Of a stretch of DNA of 64,000 nucleotides, positions 1-12,843 are shown one piece after another. The stretch comes from Carposina sasakii. Taxonomy: Eukaryota > Arthropoda > Insecta > Lepidoptera > Carposinidae. The stretch is from positions 5,022,001 through 5,086,000 of the forward strand of contig CP053153.1 in the NCBI GenBank assembly GCA_014607495.2, given 5' to 3'. Under the pieces are notes generated by a model. That model was not told the origin of the DNA. It saw only the letters and a program-made list of their open reading frames with translations, and searched no databases. Made by a program: the position numbers and the translations under genes. How positions within the stretch are numbered: the first letter of the stretch is position 1; each line of letters opens with the position of its first letter.

Positions 1-1440
1 AGTTAGTTTCTGTGGAGAGTGCTGCTGTGTGAAAGGGCTACTTGCTGAATAATATACAGGTAGACTTAAAAACTATAGTACATATTTCAATATAAAAAAA
101 TATTAGTGGCCAAGTGCGAATTGCACTCGCCCATGTAAGGTTCTTTAGGTTAAGCACCTACTTATGTCTACCCATGGACAGACCTACCTACAGAAGGTTT
201 GAGTATTTTTGCCTAATGGTTACGAAACCCTAAAAATACTTGAAAACATTACTTTCCACTCGATTAAAATAAAGCTTCACATGGAACACTGAAGACGAGG
301 TAAATGAAAACCTTTCAAGTAAGTAAACTGGACTAAATAATTAAAAATTTATTATCCTGGAGGGAACAGGGCTCAGAAACTTGGTGGGTCAGTGACCTTG
401 GTTCCTAACATTCCCTTAAAGTTTGGACGTTCCGGACTAGTGTTGTGCACATCCATCAAATTGTTCCCTTACCAGAGTAATCTGTGACCTTATCTACCTA
501 TATAATAAACGTGGCATTACCTACCTAGGCTACTAGTACTTCAAGGTGCGATACAACCTACTTACTTTAACTGGAACGGAACTGTGGAATTACGAAAGGG
601 GAAGGTTTAGCATAACTTGAAAGTAATATAAAAAACCATTTTTTAAATTATAAAACATTATGTGCTATGTATACAATTTACAAAAACGTTAATTTATCTA
701 TATGAAAAAGTGAAAACAAAAACAATAACGCTATTTGTCGGACTTACGTTAATGAACGGTTCGTCGTAACACACTAATGGTACCCATTCTGAAATAATCG
801 ACATTTGTCCGTGATTCCTACCCGAAAAGGTCAAATCCCTGGTGTTGGGTATATTATATCGGTAACGGTGGTAATGGTTACCCTAATTTATTTAACAGAC
901 TAGCTCCCATACATTAACCGCTTTCTCAACCATTGAAAAATAACTCTTACCTATGTCTAAGAAAATAAATTGCTGTCATGTCTCAACTCAACCGAATGTC
1001 AACAAATATGTAGTACAAATAATGTTGTACATATAGGTATTTAATTAAATTTTAATCTATTTGCAATTCTGAATATTAACAAATGATTTATCTGTAAGTT
1101 CTAAAGTTTTCAATAAAAAAAACATCGAAACTATGCCATCACAAACTCAAATGATGTCACCCATGTCTATCCATTATTAGCAATTTATTAAAATTCAGAA
1201 TAAAATGTACACTTAAAACTTATCCGTAGCCATCCCATCCCTATGAGGTATACATTCGTTTAGAACTGGGTAATTTTTATTAGCCAACTTACAAACTTGG
1301 AACTTTTGTTACACAGCGACTGGACCGCTCTGTACAGGGATTGAACCAGAACTTCTTAGAGTTACTGAAGTATTTAACGGATACTTGTGTATTACTTAGC
1401 GGCTAGCAATATATCTTACATAGTACCTACCTACCTAGTA
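1..1440. other. No gene seen; AT-rich non-coding DNA
   Basis: No open frame longer than background, no RNA gene and no inverted-repeat element recognised. The sequence is AT-rich with several short TACC-type runs. It may be intron or intergenic sequence. Confidence 0.5.
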
Positions 1441-1458
1441 TTAAGGTTCTTGTTTTAT

Positions 1459-1705
1459 ACATACGCACACGGCTGTTTCCGAAATGCTGGATTATGACTA
1501 CGAACTGCTGATGATTACATTGAATTTGATGATGGCCTCATAGCTACTGGGTTCCCGGTAGGTGCATCGATGTTTGTTTCGAGGGATGATAGATGTCCCA
1601 GGTATATCATTATTTGTGATGAGTTACTAGCTTATAGCCTAAGAAAATGCCCGAGTTCCTTAGTCGACTCTTACGACATGCACGGAAGGAGATGCAGCTA
1701 ATTTA
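1459..1705 (-). repeat. Interspersed repeat family G, divergent copy
   Basis: Shares a block with 4225-4420 and 10755-10950: a 'gtgatgagttactagcttat' type segment followed by a GACATGCACGGA(A/C)GGAGATGCAGCT segment in about the same spacing. Other copies lie at 33925-34080, 47925-48085 and 59405-59650. No protein is encoded. The better copies begin with a short ATAC/ATGT run, which looks like the 3' tail of a small retroelement in minus orientation. The family name is my own label. Confidence 0.6.
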
Positions 1706-1784
1706 TTCTAGTGTAGTCCCGCGTCAGCATAAGTTCATTGTATATGATTTTTTTAAAATGAAAAACCGACTTCCTCCCTATGAG

Positions 1785-1900
1785 TAGGGTTGCCAGGCGT
1801 CCGGATAAACCCGGACAGAGTCAGGCTTTTTGGTCGTGTGTCCGACCAAAATTAACGTTGTCCGGCCTGACCGGCTTTTGTTAGGCTTTTCACCAAGCGC
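1785..1900. repeat. Dispersed repeat fragment with GGGTTGCCAGGCGTCC motif
   Basis: Begins AGGGTTGCCAGGCGTCCGG and repeats the words CCGG, CCGAC and GGCTTTT over about 110 bp. A related but diverged sequence (GGGTTGTCAACCGTCCTG) lies at 63815-63960. No coding capacity; family unknown to me. Confidence 0.4.
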
Positions 1901-1935
1901 GGATCCATGGGGTCATGGGGCTCATGACCACTCCC

Positions 1936-2345
1936 CTGGGACTTAAGCCAACTTAGGCAATGCAATAATTTTATGAGCGACAGCGAAGATCGTAAAGTTA
2001 TCGAAAATTCGTTGCCGCCCATCATAACGTCTAAGCCTCCTTTTTTTCGGGTTTCGGGCGCAGGGGGTACCCGAGTGGTTATGTGAGACTCCCGTATAGG
2101 CTAATGAGACCCACGGTATACCCACTAAAAACCCCCCCATCTCCTCGCCGCCTTGTGACGGGGTTACGGGAACGCTTTCGCACACATCCGCGACCCCGCC
2201 GGCGGCAGCCGCCCGCAAGCGGCTTCATCGCGAAAGCCCGAAGGCCCTCCACGATGGGCGCACCAGATGGTAAGGTGCGCTTCCCTCCTCGGCCTCCACT
2301 AATACTGTAGCAGACTCCCCCTGCTAACTGGTACCCCTTGGCAGA
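1936..2345. repeat. GC-rich island, probable retroelement fragment
   Basis: About 400 bp far richer in G+C than its surroundings, with several CpG-rich words and a stem such as GCGGCAGCCGCCCGC. The minus strand keeps an open frame of 91 codons (1943-2218) whose composition looks coding-like, but I recognise no domain. It sits between two other repeats (1785-1900 and 2377-2745), so a fragment of a GC-rich mobile element, for example a non-LTR 5' region, is the simplest reading. A CpG-type promoter is possible but unsupported. Confidence 0.35.
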
Positions 2346-2376
2346 TCAGGTCTGTCTTCTGCCACCGACCGCACCA

Positions 2377-2745
2377 AAATTTTCTATAAAAATCTAAAAA
2401 CGGACTACTCGTGCCTATTATATTTGAGGATATCCCTAGATTCCTTAGAGATTCTTTCTTTCTTTATTCCATCATCATATGTTATATTTTATATGTAAGT
2501 GATCAAAACGCTCAGTAAAAGTATAAAAACAGACTACATTTGCCTACAATATTTGAGGATTGCCCTCGATTTCTCCAAGATCCCATCATCAGATCCTGAT
2601 GTGGTGAATATGGGACCAACTTGGAAGCATACCATGACCAACTATAAAAAAAATTGAAATCGGTTCATAAATGATGGAGTTTTGAGGTAACACACATAAA
2701 AAATAAAAAACATACAGACGAATTTTTTAAGTCGGTTATAAATAT
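2377..2745 (-). repeat. Interspersed repeat family E (AACCGACTTC terminus)
   Basis: Reverse complement of the sequence at 48768-49150. Both contain, in the same order, an AACCGACTT terminus, a 'gtctgtatg' word, 'gaaccgatttcaat', 'tggtcatggtat', 'ttggtcccatattcaccaca', 'gatgatgggatc' and 'ggcacgagtagtccgttttt'. No coding capacity. An isolated AACCGACTTC also occurs at 1756-1767, so the three repeats between it and 2745 may be insertions within one larger copy. Confidence 0.7.
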
Positions 2746-2760
2746 TCTTCTATGATATGC

Positions 2761-4224
2761 CGATTTGTGTTTGTTTTGACAGATTGTCGGTTCAGCTAAA
2801 AAAAATATTAGCTATCGAGGTTATGGAGGTACGAAACAGCATTTCAATTCTGTTTAGGACCTAAAACAGAAGCGATGTGAGAGCTGATGGTAAGGCCTCA
2901 GATGTTAGTCCCAGTTGTCAGTCGATCTCAAACGACGGCTGTCAGTAGTTTGTCCGTTTTAGGCCTAATTGGCGCATTGTGGATTCTAGGCCAGTGGCCA
3001 ATTTGCGAGCTCCGTGAATATGTCCTGTTCTTAACTGGAGAGTGACCCATTATGACGTCATACCTGCGTCTAGTGTTTTATGTTTGCCAAGGTTGCCGTA
3101 GACTATAATGAGCCACTTTTAGTGAATTACGGTTTTCATTTGCCTGTAATTACATGGATACTATACTAAGGAGTTTAGGTTTGTTTATTTAGTAGGTAAG
3201 TACACGCAGGCCAAGAGTTTTAAATAAAAATACGTTAGCAGCCATTATTTAGAAAACTTGTATTTGTAATGATCTATAGGATTGTAGTTTGTACATGCTC
3301 ATAAACGAGAAGTCAGTCTTTGCTAATATGTTATTCTACCCTGAAAGTACGTCGTTTCTATGATGTTTTTATGTAACTATCGGAAGGTTCTAGACTCTTT
3401 TTACAATATTTTTATTCAGAAACTTCAGATAGCTCCAATAGCTCGATGGACTAACGGGGAGTTTCTTTTTCTGTATATCTATGGAGTTTCCCCACTTTTT
3501 GTCGCAATTTGAAACGTCCTATAGCTGGTATCGGGGAACTTTTTAAATAAATCTCTGGACACCGACAGGGGTTTAAATAGGTCCAAACCAATTCGTTATT
3601 TGCAGCTGTTTATTTCTACTGTCGGATTTAATTACTGTTTTGCTTTAAACCAATTAAAACTTTGGGTTTAAATGAACCTGCTGAAAATTCACCCTTTTCC
3701 TGTATATTTTATTTAATTTCCGAGGTAGTTCAAGGTACTTACTTACCTACAATAGATTCGCCACTACCATGTTTCGTAGCAAAGTTTAAGTAAAACGTAA
3801 AAGACTAACGCAACGTCGCAACCCTAAACCTTATACCTATACAGTATACCTTTTACTGTATTCTTAGGCTATCAACTGTTCTAACCTGCTAATAATCTGC
3901 AATTTATACCTAAATTAAGTATATTATAATATGTAAACAACAGTGACGTTATGTAAACACATAGGTTATACAAAATTTACAGTCACGTTGCGGGCTATTC
4001 AGCTAGGTTTTTTAAGTTACGCACAGACTCACAGGGACGCTAAGCTCTACCTAATTCTACCATCACCTCCGCTTACTGACCTTCTCGACTCCGTGAACTA
4101 GACCAAGCGCTGAGTAGCGAGGGTCTCGACGTCATTACAGCTCGGAAATGGGCACTCTTCCTCTCGTTAGCGACGGGCCTGTACGAAACTACTCATATAG
4201 GCACGCTTTTTATGCGCTGATTGG
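2761..4224. other. No gene seen
   Basis: AT-rich sequence without a supported gene, RNA or mobile element. Around 4010-4200 it is locally less AT-rich but has no long open frame or recognisable motif. Confidence 0.5.
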
Positions 4225-4420
4225 CGTTTTGCACCCATTATCTATATACATACATACATATACACACGGCTGATCATAAACCCACCGCCATGTCTATCAT
4301 AGAAGGGACAGATGTTATGATTAGTGATAAGTTGTTAGCTTATCGCCTGAGAGCATGAAATTCCGTAACTATGGATGGCCCGTATGGCGCTGAGCTTGCT
4401 AGGTTATTTGTATTTTTACT
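4225..4420 (-). repeat. Interspersed repeat family G copy
   Basis: Starts with a (TATA/CATA) run and continues with CACGGCTG, a segment on mutated 'gggacagatgttatgatta', and GTGATAAGTTGTTAGCTTAT CGCCTGAGAG, matching 10755-10950 and, inverted, 47925-48085. Reading in minus orientation puts the simple-repeat run at the 3' end, as for a short retroelement tail. Non-coding. Confidence 0.6.
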
Positions 4421-6381
4421 AGGGTTTAGGTTTGTTTTAAATATCAAAATATGGACCATAATACGAACAAAACATATTAAGGTAGTTTCGTAGAGTTTAT
4501 TAAAACACGTTTAAAATTTGGTACAGCCGTTCTCTTGCTTTATGTAGGGTATTCTAAACCGAATTCCAGCAAGAAAAGTTTATACATTATACCTTCTTAC
4601 ACAAACATTATAAAACCGGTGCTTATTTATTAGGAGGCACCAGATTTTATATTTGCTGGAGCTACAGAGTACAGAACATTTTCAGTACCTAATGGTGTTT
4701 CATGCCAAGGTGTACTGTATGGTTATTAATATTACGTCTGTGGCTGTGGATACGTAGCTCAATAAATAATTAGCATAATTACGTAGAGTAGCGTTGACGT
4801 TTTTATTTCCTAGGTTTTCAGTGGTTCACATAGACTGGGCGCCTCTATCAAATTTAAGAAAGATGTATCGATTTAATTGCGGAATTAAAATTATAATCAC
4901 ACTTGACACCTTCATTCAGCTTAGCAACAAAGAAGGTTCATGCAATTTTTCTGGCGACACGATTTATAGGTACCACTGGCAACAATTGTCACTTCAATTT
5001 GTACTCTGCGGCTTGTGCCAATCCCAACCTTTGTGAGACCACAGCTCTCGCGCAATACTTTACACATTTTCAAGTTTATCTTTTACAGCGTAGAGTTTAC
5101 TTTCGTATCGTCATGTAAAATCTTTTTCTTCTTAATTAATGTTCGGTGGAGCTCAATGCTGCGATTGTATTTTTTTTTTGTATAGACCGTTCAATGCGGC
5201 TTATTTGTAGGGGTTTTTATTTCTGTAGTATTAATTATAAGGGCGCAGACGATTATGAAGCTTAATTGTTAGCTTTGTTCTGGTTCAAGAGCACGTAAAC
5301 AGATTACACTGCGTTTTGGTAGATCGTTAACGTGGATATTTGGCTGTTTATCCATAACTTTAATTTCTGTCTCCTTATTCCTTTTTCTATTACCTACTCC
5401 AACGACAGAAAATGGAATTTAAATTTAAACACAAGACAATACTTCTGGCTCTATCCACCCTGCTAAAAAGGCAAAGTTATATTTATTTTTATATAACCTA
5501 AAAAATAATAATTACCGAATGCTTCCACAAGTGTAATATTGAAAAAGCTCCTGAAACAAAAGCGTAATTCACTAACAACGAAATTCGTATGTCAAGTTCG
5601 ATGTAAATGTCTTGTTTTCGTCTCACTGTCGTTTCCATGACGTGTGTGCGACCTTCACCTCTATAGCAGGTGAACGCACCTATAATATCTCAACCGTGGC
5701 ATTGAGCCGCGTGTGTATTTCCTTAGGCTTCATTATTAACCGTCTGTGAAAAGTATTTATATGATTTCGAATTATCCTTCCCCAAAATGTCCCTTTGGTT
5801 TCAAAGTGTCTTGATGTTTGACCATGACTTCTTAAAGCAATTTTCCATTATGAATGTGACATTCGCTTCCACGAGAATCTAATTCTTGGTTCATCCAATC
5901 CAAGGGATTGCGAGTTCATAGTACTTATGAGGAAACGGCGAAAGATGTTGCTGAATACGCATGACGCATGAATTTTGAAGTTCATCCGGTAAATTTCTTT
6001 TGTTTCTTTATTTTTACGAGTTCATTTTCTTTCACTATGATTTCAGGTCAAGCCAATTTATGAACATTACAACAAATTCTTGTTTTCTTTCATACTCTTA
6101 TCTCCAAAGCTTCATTCCTTGCAGTTTTTCCTTTTTCCATAGGAGCCCATAATTTCTGTTGTGAAAGAAGCGATATCGTCAGTGTTTTAAAATTGAAATA
6201 TGCGGCTGTATTAGATATTGCCTACTTACTATGCGGCTAAAATACAATGGGATTAGCATACTTCGGTCTGAAAACATTATTTAAATTACTTTTGACAGTG
6301 GTGTTGTCTTGATTTTTAAAGCAATCTCTTTTTAACTATGGTTGATGTTTATAATAAGTTTTGACTGCAAAATAAATACTA
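4421..6381. other. No gene seen
   Basis: Only short open frames with no domain resemblance. AT-rich, with homopolymer T runs near 5170. Nothing supported. Confidence 0.5.
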
Positions 6382-6460
6382 CATCTTCTTTTTCTTCTTC
6401 TTCTTCAGGCTATTGCAGTCCACTGCTGGACGTAGGACTCCCCCAGGGCACGCCACAAGG
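6382..6460 (-). mobile_element. RTE-type LINE, extreme 3' end (5'-truncated)
   Basis: In minus orientation the sequence encodes LGESYVQQWTAIA followed by TGA and then a (GAA)n tail at 6382-6407. The same C-terminal peptide signature (LGEAYxQQ) ends the better copy at 45353-45517 and a remnant at 49225-49285. This is the usual C-terminus of lepidopteran RTE-like endonuclease/RT proteins, as I know the family. Only the last handful of codons and tail survive here. Confidence 0.6.
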
Positions 6461-6719
6461 CTACTGCCACAGGGGGTTTTGCCCATGGTTACTACATATT
6501 TCATATTATTATATATATCGACGTTCTAACACTGTTCATCTATAGTTAGATAATTGTATGTGTACATTATTACTAGATATTAAATCGTCATCTTATGTAT
6601 CTATTCCGAGGTCGCCTATCTTACCTTTAGGCTAAAAGGCCAAGGTTTTGAAGATCCAAATCATTTACACAATAAGTCTTCTGCAAAACTATTCAATCTA
6701 CACTAATATATAATATAAT

Positions 6720-7526
6720 ATATAATATAATATAATAATATTATAAAGAGGAAAACTTTGTTTGTTTGGTTGTAATGAATAGGCTCAAAAACTACTGGAC
6801 CGATTTCAAAAATTCTTTCACCGTTAGAATCCTTATTGGACCTGGATGAACATAGGCTATAAGAATTTCCCGATATTCCCACGGGAAGGCGACCAACGGG
6901 AATTCTATATTTTTTACGAAAACCGCTATACATATGAAGCTGAAATCGGGCATATATGTTCATTGGGGACAGCGAGGGAGGACTAAAAACGGATTTCCCG
7001 AAATTCCCACGGGAAGGGGACAAACGGGAATTCATAGTTTTTACGAAAACCGCTATACATATGAAGCTGAAATCGGGCATATATGTTCATTGGGGACAGC
7101 GAGGGAGGACTAAAAACGGATTTCCCGAAATTCCCACGGGAAGGGGACAAACGGGAATTCATAGTTTTTACGAAAACCGCTATACATATGAAGCTGAAAT
7201 TGGGCATATATGTTCATTAGGGACTGCGAGGAAACACTAGAACGGATTTCCCGAAATTCCCACGGGAAGGAGACCAACGGGAATTATTTATTTTTTACGA
7301 AAACGGTTAAACATGTGAATCTGAAGTTGAGCATATATGTTTATTTGGGACCCCGAGGAAGCACTGGGAACGGATTTCCCGAAATTCCCACGGGAAGGGG
7401 ACAAACGTGAATTAATTTTTTACGACAACCGCGATAACATATAGGCTACTTTTTACACTTAACATATAGGCTACTTTTTATTTTTTCTGTAGTCCACGCG
7501 GACGGAGTCGCGGGCGTCCACTAGTC
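6720..7526 (-). repeat. Interspersed repeat family D, copy with expanded minisatellite
   Basis: Minus-strand copy. The 3' end in plus coordinates (7490-7526) is the reverse complement of ACTAGTGGACGCCCGCGAC and CCGTCCGCGTGGACTACAG, which also starts the copies at 13140, 48451 and 56065. The other end (6720-6800) is the TATAATATTA-type terminus preceded by the 'actactggaccgatttc' segment found in many lepidopteran repeats. The AGTAGCCTATATGTTA word shared with 13140 and 48451 occurs twice near 7437-7478. The middle is replaced by a 127-bp tandem array. Non-coding; open frames in it are by-products of the array. Confidence 0.7.
6867..7432. repeat. 127-bp minisatellite, about 4.5 units
   Basis: The word CATATATGTT recurs at 6951, 7078, 7205 and 7332, a spacing of exactly 127 bp each time. 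Each unit contains GGATTTCCCGAAATTCCCAC followed by GGGAAGG and ACGAAAACCGCTATACATAT with minor changes. The central units are almost identical, while the outer ones (first partial and last) are more diverged, as expected for unequal exchange. It lies inside a family D repeat. Confidence 0.9.
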
Positions 7527-10500
7527 CACTATATAGCTTATTTCGGTGAACGTTTATGTAACCTTGACTTCACTGAATCCAATTTCCCAGCGGTGACAAA
7601 AATAGCCGTGTTTTCTCTGGTCAGTGTGTCTCGTGTGATTGGGTGCGAAGCGATCGTGGAGACACTTCGCAGCTTGACGTGAACTAACTGACGGGCTAAA
7701 TGGACCAATTAGGAACGGTGTACTAATAGTTGATCGGAAATATTTTGAGGATCTCCTAAGGTATTTGCCTGTATGTCATATCTTCGCTTTTCTCTGTATT
7801 ATGTGTTAATTTCCGAAGAAGATTTAGGAAATCCAATGGGTGTAGGTAGATACTTCATGCGATATGAAACCCATGGATGTAAATCTCTGTTAACTTGCCC
7901 GAACCACCCAAAATGTTAATCGGACATATCGTACTTTTGTACTTGTCAATGATCTAATTACCTAGGTTAAATAGAGTTCTCTTCTCTCTGTCGTTTAAAT
8001 AAAACAAAGTGATTTAAAAGCCAGTTTACTTTGTCCTGGTGAGATGCGAAGACAAACTGCAGCCTGCCGTGAACTAACTGACGGCCTAAATAAGCCAATT
8101 AAGAACTTCTTACTCCAATTATAACTTTATTGGTACTGACATCTCATCGAGCCAAAATTAATGGAATGAATTGCTAAATTGATATCGTGCCTAGTTCGTG
8201 ATAGGGAGATAAACTCTTTATCATCTTCAGCGTCTGCCCCTATTAATTTTTATTTTCCATCAAGAATAAAAGTAAAGTGAATAGTTAACTTTTGCGTTAC
8301 AAGGACATTAGTATTAAGCTTTTTGCAGTAAATGAATTTGGATGTGAATTAAAACGAAGAATTTAACACTTACCTTCGTAACGCGTATGGTACCACTCAA
8401 AGTAACTGACTCGAAATGATTTTAAAAAATATGCCCGAACCTATGTTTGTTAAACTTTATTTGAAGAAAACTAAAATGTACTGAAAAATAAAATGAATGT
8501 GGGCGCCAGTGATAGGATGAGAAGTAGAGTGTTGACGTCCACGACAACTAGAGGTGCGAACTGACGAACTGAGAAGTAATTATGATAGGGCAGCTATAAG
8601 TATAGGAAAGAGTATTTATTTCTTTGTTTTGTGCTAACACCGGAAAAAGATGGTTTTTAGTTTTAACCTATTCAAATTTTTACTATTGAGGAAATTGGAA
8701 TAGTTTAAAAATACTACGGTGCCTTTGCGCGTCGCTTAGCTCATTTTGTTTTATTGGATTATATTAAAAGGCGAACAAACGCAGAGAATTTTCATACTTG
8801 AGCGAATACCTAGCCTAAAATAGCAACAATAAATTAATTACAATTTGCTGTAAATATTGGCGGGCGTTAAACTCGTTCAAATTTAATCATCTATAATTAT
8901 AACTTCTTCCTTATTATTATTTTAGACAGCTTTATAGGGTCTAATTTGCTAATTGAAACCCAAGCAAGAAAGATAACAAATAATAATTAATAATTGACAG
9001 AATTTATGTAACAATTCACAGACAATTCTTATACGAGTACTATGTATATGTTTCAAACATAAGCATATTATATGCTGACAATTTAACTTTATTATAAGAT
9101 TGTCTAAAGGAACCCCAACAATGTAAAACATATGATTTTTATTGCTAAGGTTCAAAAAGCTTTGTCGGTCACGCACGCCATGTTTGGAAGGACCATTCTA
9201 ATTTTAGTATCCTCGTATTGCGTGGGAAGTATCTCGGATTCCTCTTACCGTTTTTAGTCTGGCTTTAGATTACGTCTTATAACAACTTGAATGAACGCAC
9301 TCATCTGTTATCAGTTAGTCGAAAGCTTTGCATAGTTTTTTTTGTTCATACAGTGATGTTTTTATATAAATATGCGATTTAAAGGATTATAGTTGTGGCA
9401 ATGACTTACTGTACTGGTTTGGATTTACATGTGGGGATTTTAAATGTGGGGATCGTGTATTACGGTGCTGTGCTCAAAGAAGACTGGAGTCGCTCAAGGT
9501 CGCCAGCTGGGACCCAAGTTCTTTGTGTATATTTATTTAAAAGGTATCATTGAATTTAAGTGGTCTTCAAAGCTCTTGACATTTTGGATAGTTTATAATT
9601 TTGAAATAGTATGTACCTACTAACTATATTCAAGGATACATTTAAAAGTTATAGGTATCTTATTAAGGTCATCAGCTGCGCATTAGAATGTTTAGTGGTT
9701 TTATCATCAATTGATTTATTGTCGTAATTTGCAACAAGTTAGATATTTAGATGATAGTTATTATTAACGTTTGAACTAACACGGGTCGAAAAATAATTAT
9801 ATCCTTCCGTAAATGATAATAAAATTATTAAAGGACTTTTAATATTAATGGGCATATCTATCTTTGCACATTCAGTGTACAAAAGAAAATCTTATATATT
9901 TCAGCGATATGTCTGCAAGTTTGTTTTCTACATCGAAAGAGCATTAGTGGGATGTACAAAATATGGAATGTAGGTTAAACCCTTCTCTTATTTCGGTTAT
10001 TCGAATTCATATTCTGGGTCTCGAACATTCTATTTTAACTGAAGAGAAGGGGCGACGAAAATAGTCCCTATGCGGCTCCGTTTCAGTGTTAGTTAGGGGC
10101 CGTTTTGAAGACATATCAGGGGTCGCATGTAAATATGGTTTAAATTTTAAAACAGTACGCGTGACCCTACTTTTGGGCGTTGCGTGAGTCCACTGATATT
10201 TTTTTCCATTGAAATTTTTCGTAAGCATATTTTATGATACATAATTTTTGTGTCCCTGATAAATTACAGGGATTCTTGGGATTACTCATTAGAACGGGTG
10301 GATAAGTTAATTATTAATACCAATTTATCTCCATCGTTAGATGTAAAAGAGGCAAAGTATGTAAACTAGACTTTAAGTCTTATGTTCAATTGTGAGATCT
10401 CAAGCAATAGTTAATTTGACATTGGAGTGGTTCATCTATCTTTTATTGTATTTAAACCAGGCAAAGACCTTGGAATATCTTCTACATATAATTAATCAAC

Positions 10501-10754
10501 AGCAGTTTAATATGAATCAATTGAAATGGCGGAAGCAAATCAACATACCGATATGGGTATTTTTTATGATATCTGTTTATCCCGGGTAATGCGCAGGTTA
10601 GATTACATTACGTAAGTGTTTACATTACGGCGGCGTTATAATATGCATAAGTACGTGAATCCGTAGGGTGTACTCGGTATAACTTCGGTGAATTTGCAAG
10701 CAGGCACAGAATGGTGGGCAAAAAGGTTATGATAAATATCTTATAAATAATATC
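7527..10754. other. No gene seen; an old local duplication
   Basis: No supported gene. A segment GTGAACTAACTGACGG followed by CTAAAT and CCAATTA occurs at about 7679-7712 and again at 8070-8103, with looser similarity continuing on both sides, so roughly 0.4 kb may be an old tandem duplication. The remainder is featureless AT-rich DNA. Confidence 0.45.
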
Positions 10755-10950
10755 ATCTATACATTAACACACATGGATGTGTACCCGAATTGGGGTAGCC
10801 ATAAGTGCAGGCTCATGAAGGAGATCCCACAGTCACGTTTAGCATGGGGGGATAGATATTAAAATCAGTGACAAGTTGCTAGCTTATCGCCTGAGAGAAT
10901 GTCAGAGTTTCTTAGTCGACCTAACGACATGCACGGACGGAGATGCAGCT
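10755..10950 (-). repeat. Interspersed repeat family G copy
   Basis: Contains GTGACAAGTTGCTAGCTTAT, CGCCTGAGAG, GTCGAC and GACATGCACGGACGGAGATG in the same order as 1459-1705 and 4225-4420. The neighbouring MITE at 10951 begins directly after GATGCAGCT of this repeat, so the MITE inserted into it. Confidence 0.65.
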
Positions 10951-11246
10951 CGGTACCCGTATGATGAATTTGGTGAGAGCGAGATGTCTCACTTTTAAAC
11001 GTCAAATTCACAGAGCTATTAATAACTGGATAAACTAAGTGTATGTATTTTGCATGTAAAAAATAGACTTAAGAATTAGAATAGACACTCGTTCTCGAGC
11101 CAGGTCTGAATGAATTAGGGCTGATAGAAGTGGTTTGTAATCCCTTTTTACACACCAAGTAGAAACACTTGCCATGTCTAGCTCTGTGGGTTTGACGTTT
11201 AAAAGTGAGACATCTCGCTCTCACCAAATTCATCATACGGGTGCTG
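10951..11246. mobile_element. MITE family M, copy 1
   Basis: A 296-bp non-coding element with terminal inverted repeats of about 50 bp: ACCCGTATGATGAATTTGGT continues to GAGAGCGAGATGTCTCAC and TTTTAAACGTCAAA, and the same sequence inverted closes the element at 11196-11246. A second copy with the same interior (for example CACTCGTTCTCGAGCCAGG) is at 60106-60413. Target duplication is not clear. The superfamily cannot be assigned from the termini alone. Confidence 0.85.
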
Positions 11247-12840
11247 ATGTAGATAAGTAGATCTGGTGAAGCCCCTCACCATCATAGGTATCTTATTTAT
11301 CTTGTGAAAATATATGTGTGATGAAGCATCTAGGTATTGTAACATTTGTGTAAAGTTTTCTTGTTTTAGAATCGATAACAGTGAGAGTTGATTTACTTTA
11401 TATTTACGCTCTAGGGATGCTCAATACAGTATAATGCATTACTCGTTTTATAGGGTGGAAAAATCGAAACGTGGTAGATACGGTACCTAATATACGTATC
11501 TAAGAATTCATTCATAGTTTCGTTTCTCCCGATAATTTATTGTCAACATCTTATTTCACTCCTTGTTATAACTGTAGGTACTTTAGTTATTTAAAAAAAT
11601 TCAATAGATAAGTAAATAAGAACAATCTCTTGACCTTAATATTATTTTGATATCTTTAGACCATTCATAGCGACAATTAAGCGAAATTTATGAAAGTCAA
11701 AGTTCTTCCTAAATATTCGTTAGACGTGCCCCTGGGCGCCATTTTTTTCTAGCTGTGAAAAGGAGACTAATGTTTTTAAGGGGAGAAGGGTTGTTTTTTC
11801 CTTTTTCACTGAAATGTGATGAATATGAAGGGGTAGCTGTGAAACATCGCGGGGTGAATGCGACTATTAAAATTTCAGTGCTCGCTCGCTATGTCCTCCC
11901 GTACCGAAATAGCTGGACTTGTAAAGTTTTAGAATTGCTGGAGCTCATTGTGTCTTGTTTCAGGTAAGCAGTCAAATCGCAGTGTTGGCGCTACAATTTT
12001 AGTAAGTGTGACTTGGTGCTCTGCCTACCCCGTAAGGGATAAAGGCGTGATTATATGTATGTGTATGTATGTGACGAAAAAGACATTAAAATACACGACC
12101 TATGGATATAGTAAGTGCCTAAGTATACGTTTTTATTTTAAAATATTAACCCATATATCTGCACATTATATTATATTATAGTTTATCGGGAAAAATGAAT
12201 GAGACGTATGCCTTCACCCTTAAAACATTAAAGTAGACAAATGAAATGCCATAAAAACAAATTGTATGCAAGAACATACTAGTTATAAAAAAACTGTCTA
12301 CTGTCATAGAGGAAAGAGGCGATTATCACACTGCCACGAACCATGCAGCGTAGCGCGTGTATATTCATGAAAACTGCATTCTAATAGGTAAAGTCGTTTC
12401 TGAGATAAGCATGCACACACTATATAGATTAGTAATTATCTAGGATTCTAGGTGGTCTGTTTTATCTTTGGATAAATAAAGGTCGTCATGCCAAATAAGA
12501 TAAAAAGCGTAACTATGACGAACCAAATGGAGTATCACAAAGTTTATATATACGCCATGTCCCTATAACATTGGCGAGATAATTCCCTATATAATTCCGA
12601 TCTAAAACATTCTCTTATTTACGGCCCTTAGTAAATTGGGTTTAGTGTTTAACACTATTAATGTAATCCAATTCCAAGATACCACAGATAACTATCCAAT
12701 TTCCATATGGACCTGAGGCCTTAATATCCATTAGAATACAAACCGTACACTTAATTACATTGATATAGGTGTGGCATTTAGGTACGAAAGACATAAAGTT
12801 TTAGACCAGCCCAGACCAAGGGAAATACCCTAGATCCTAA
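11247..12840. other. No gene seen; small family G tail at 11998-12065
   Basis: The only recognisable piece is CTACCCCGTAAGGGATAAAG followed by GCGTGATTATATGTATG at about 12025-12060, the plus-strand counterpart of the family G end at 59405-59460. Two short overlapping open frames at 11755-12181 have no domain resemblance. Confidence 0.5.
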
Positions 12841-12843
12841 TGG

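Noticed and set aside
6956..7240. Open frames with repeated peptides on both strands (6703-7410)
   Set aside because: They follow the 127-bp tandem unit; since 127 is not a multiple of 3, the frames cannot stay in register as a protein repeat, and no domain is seen.
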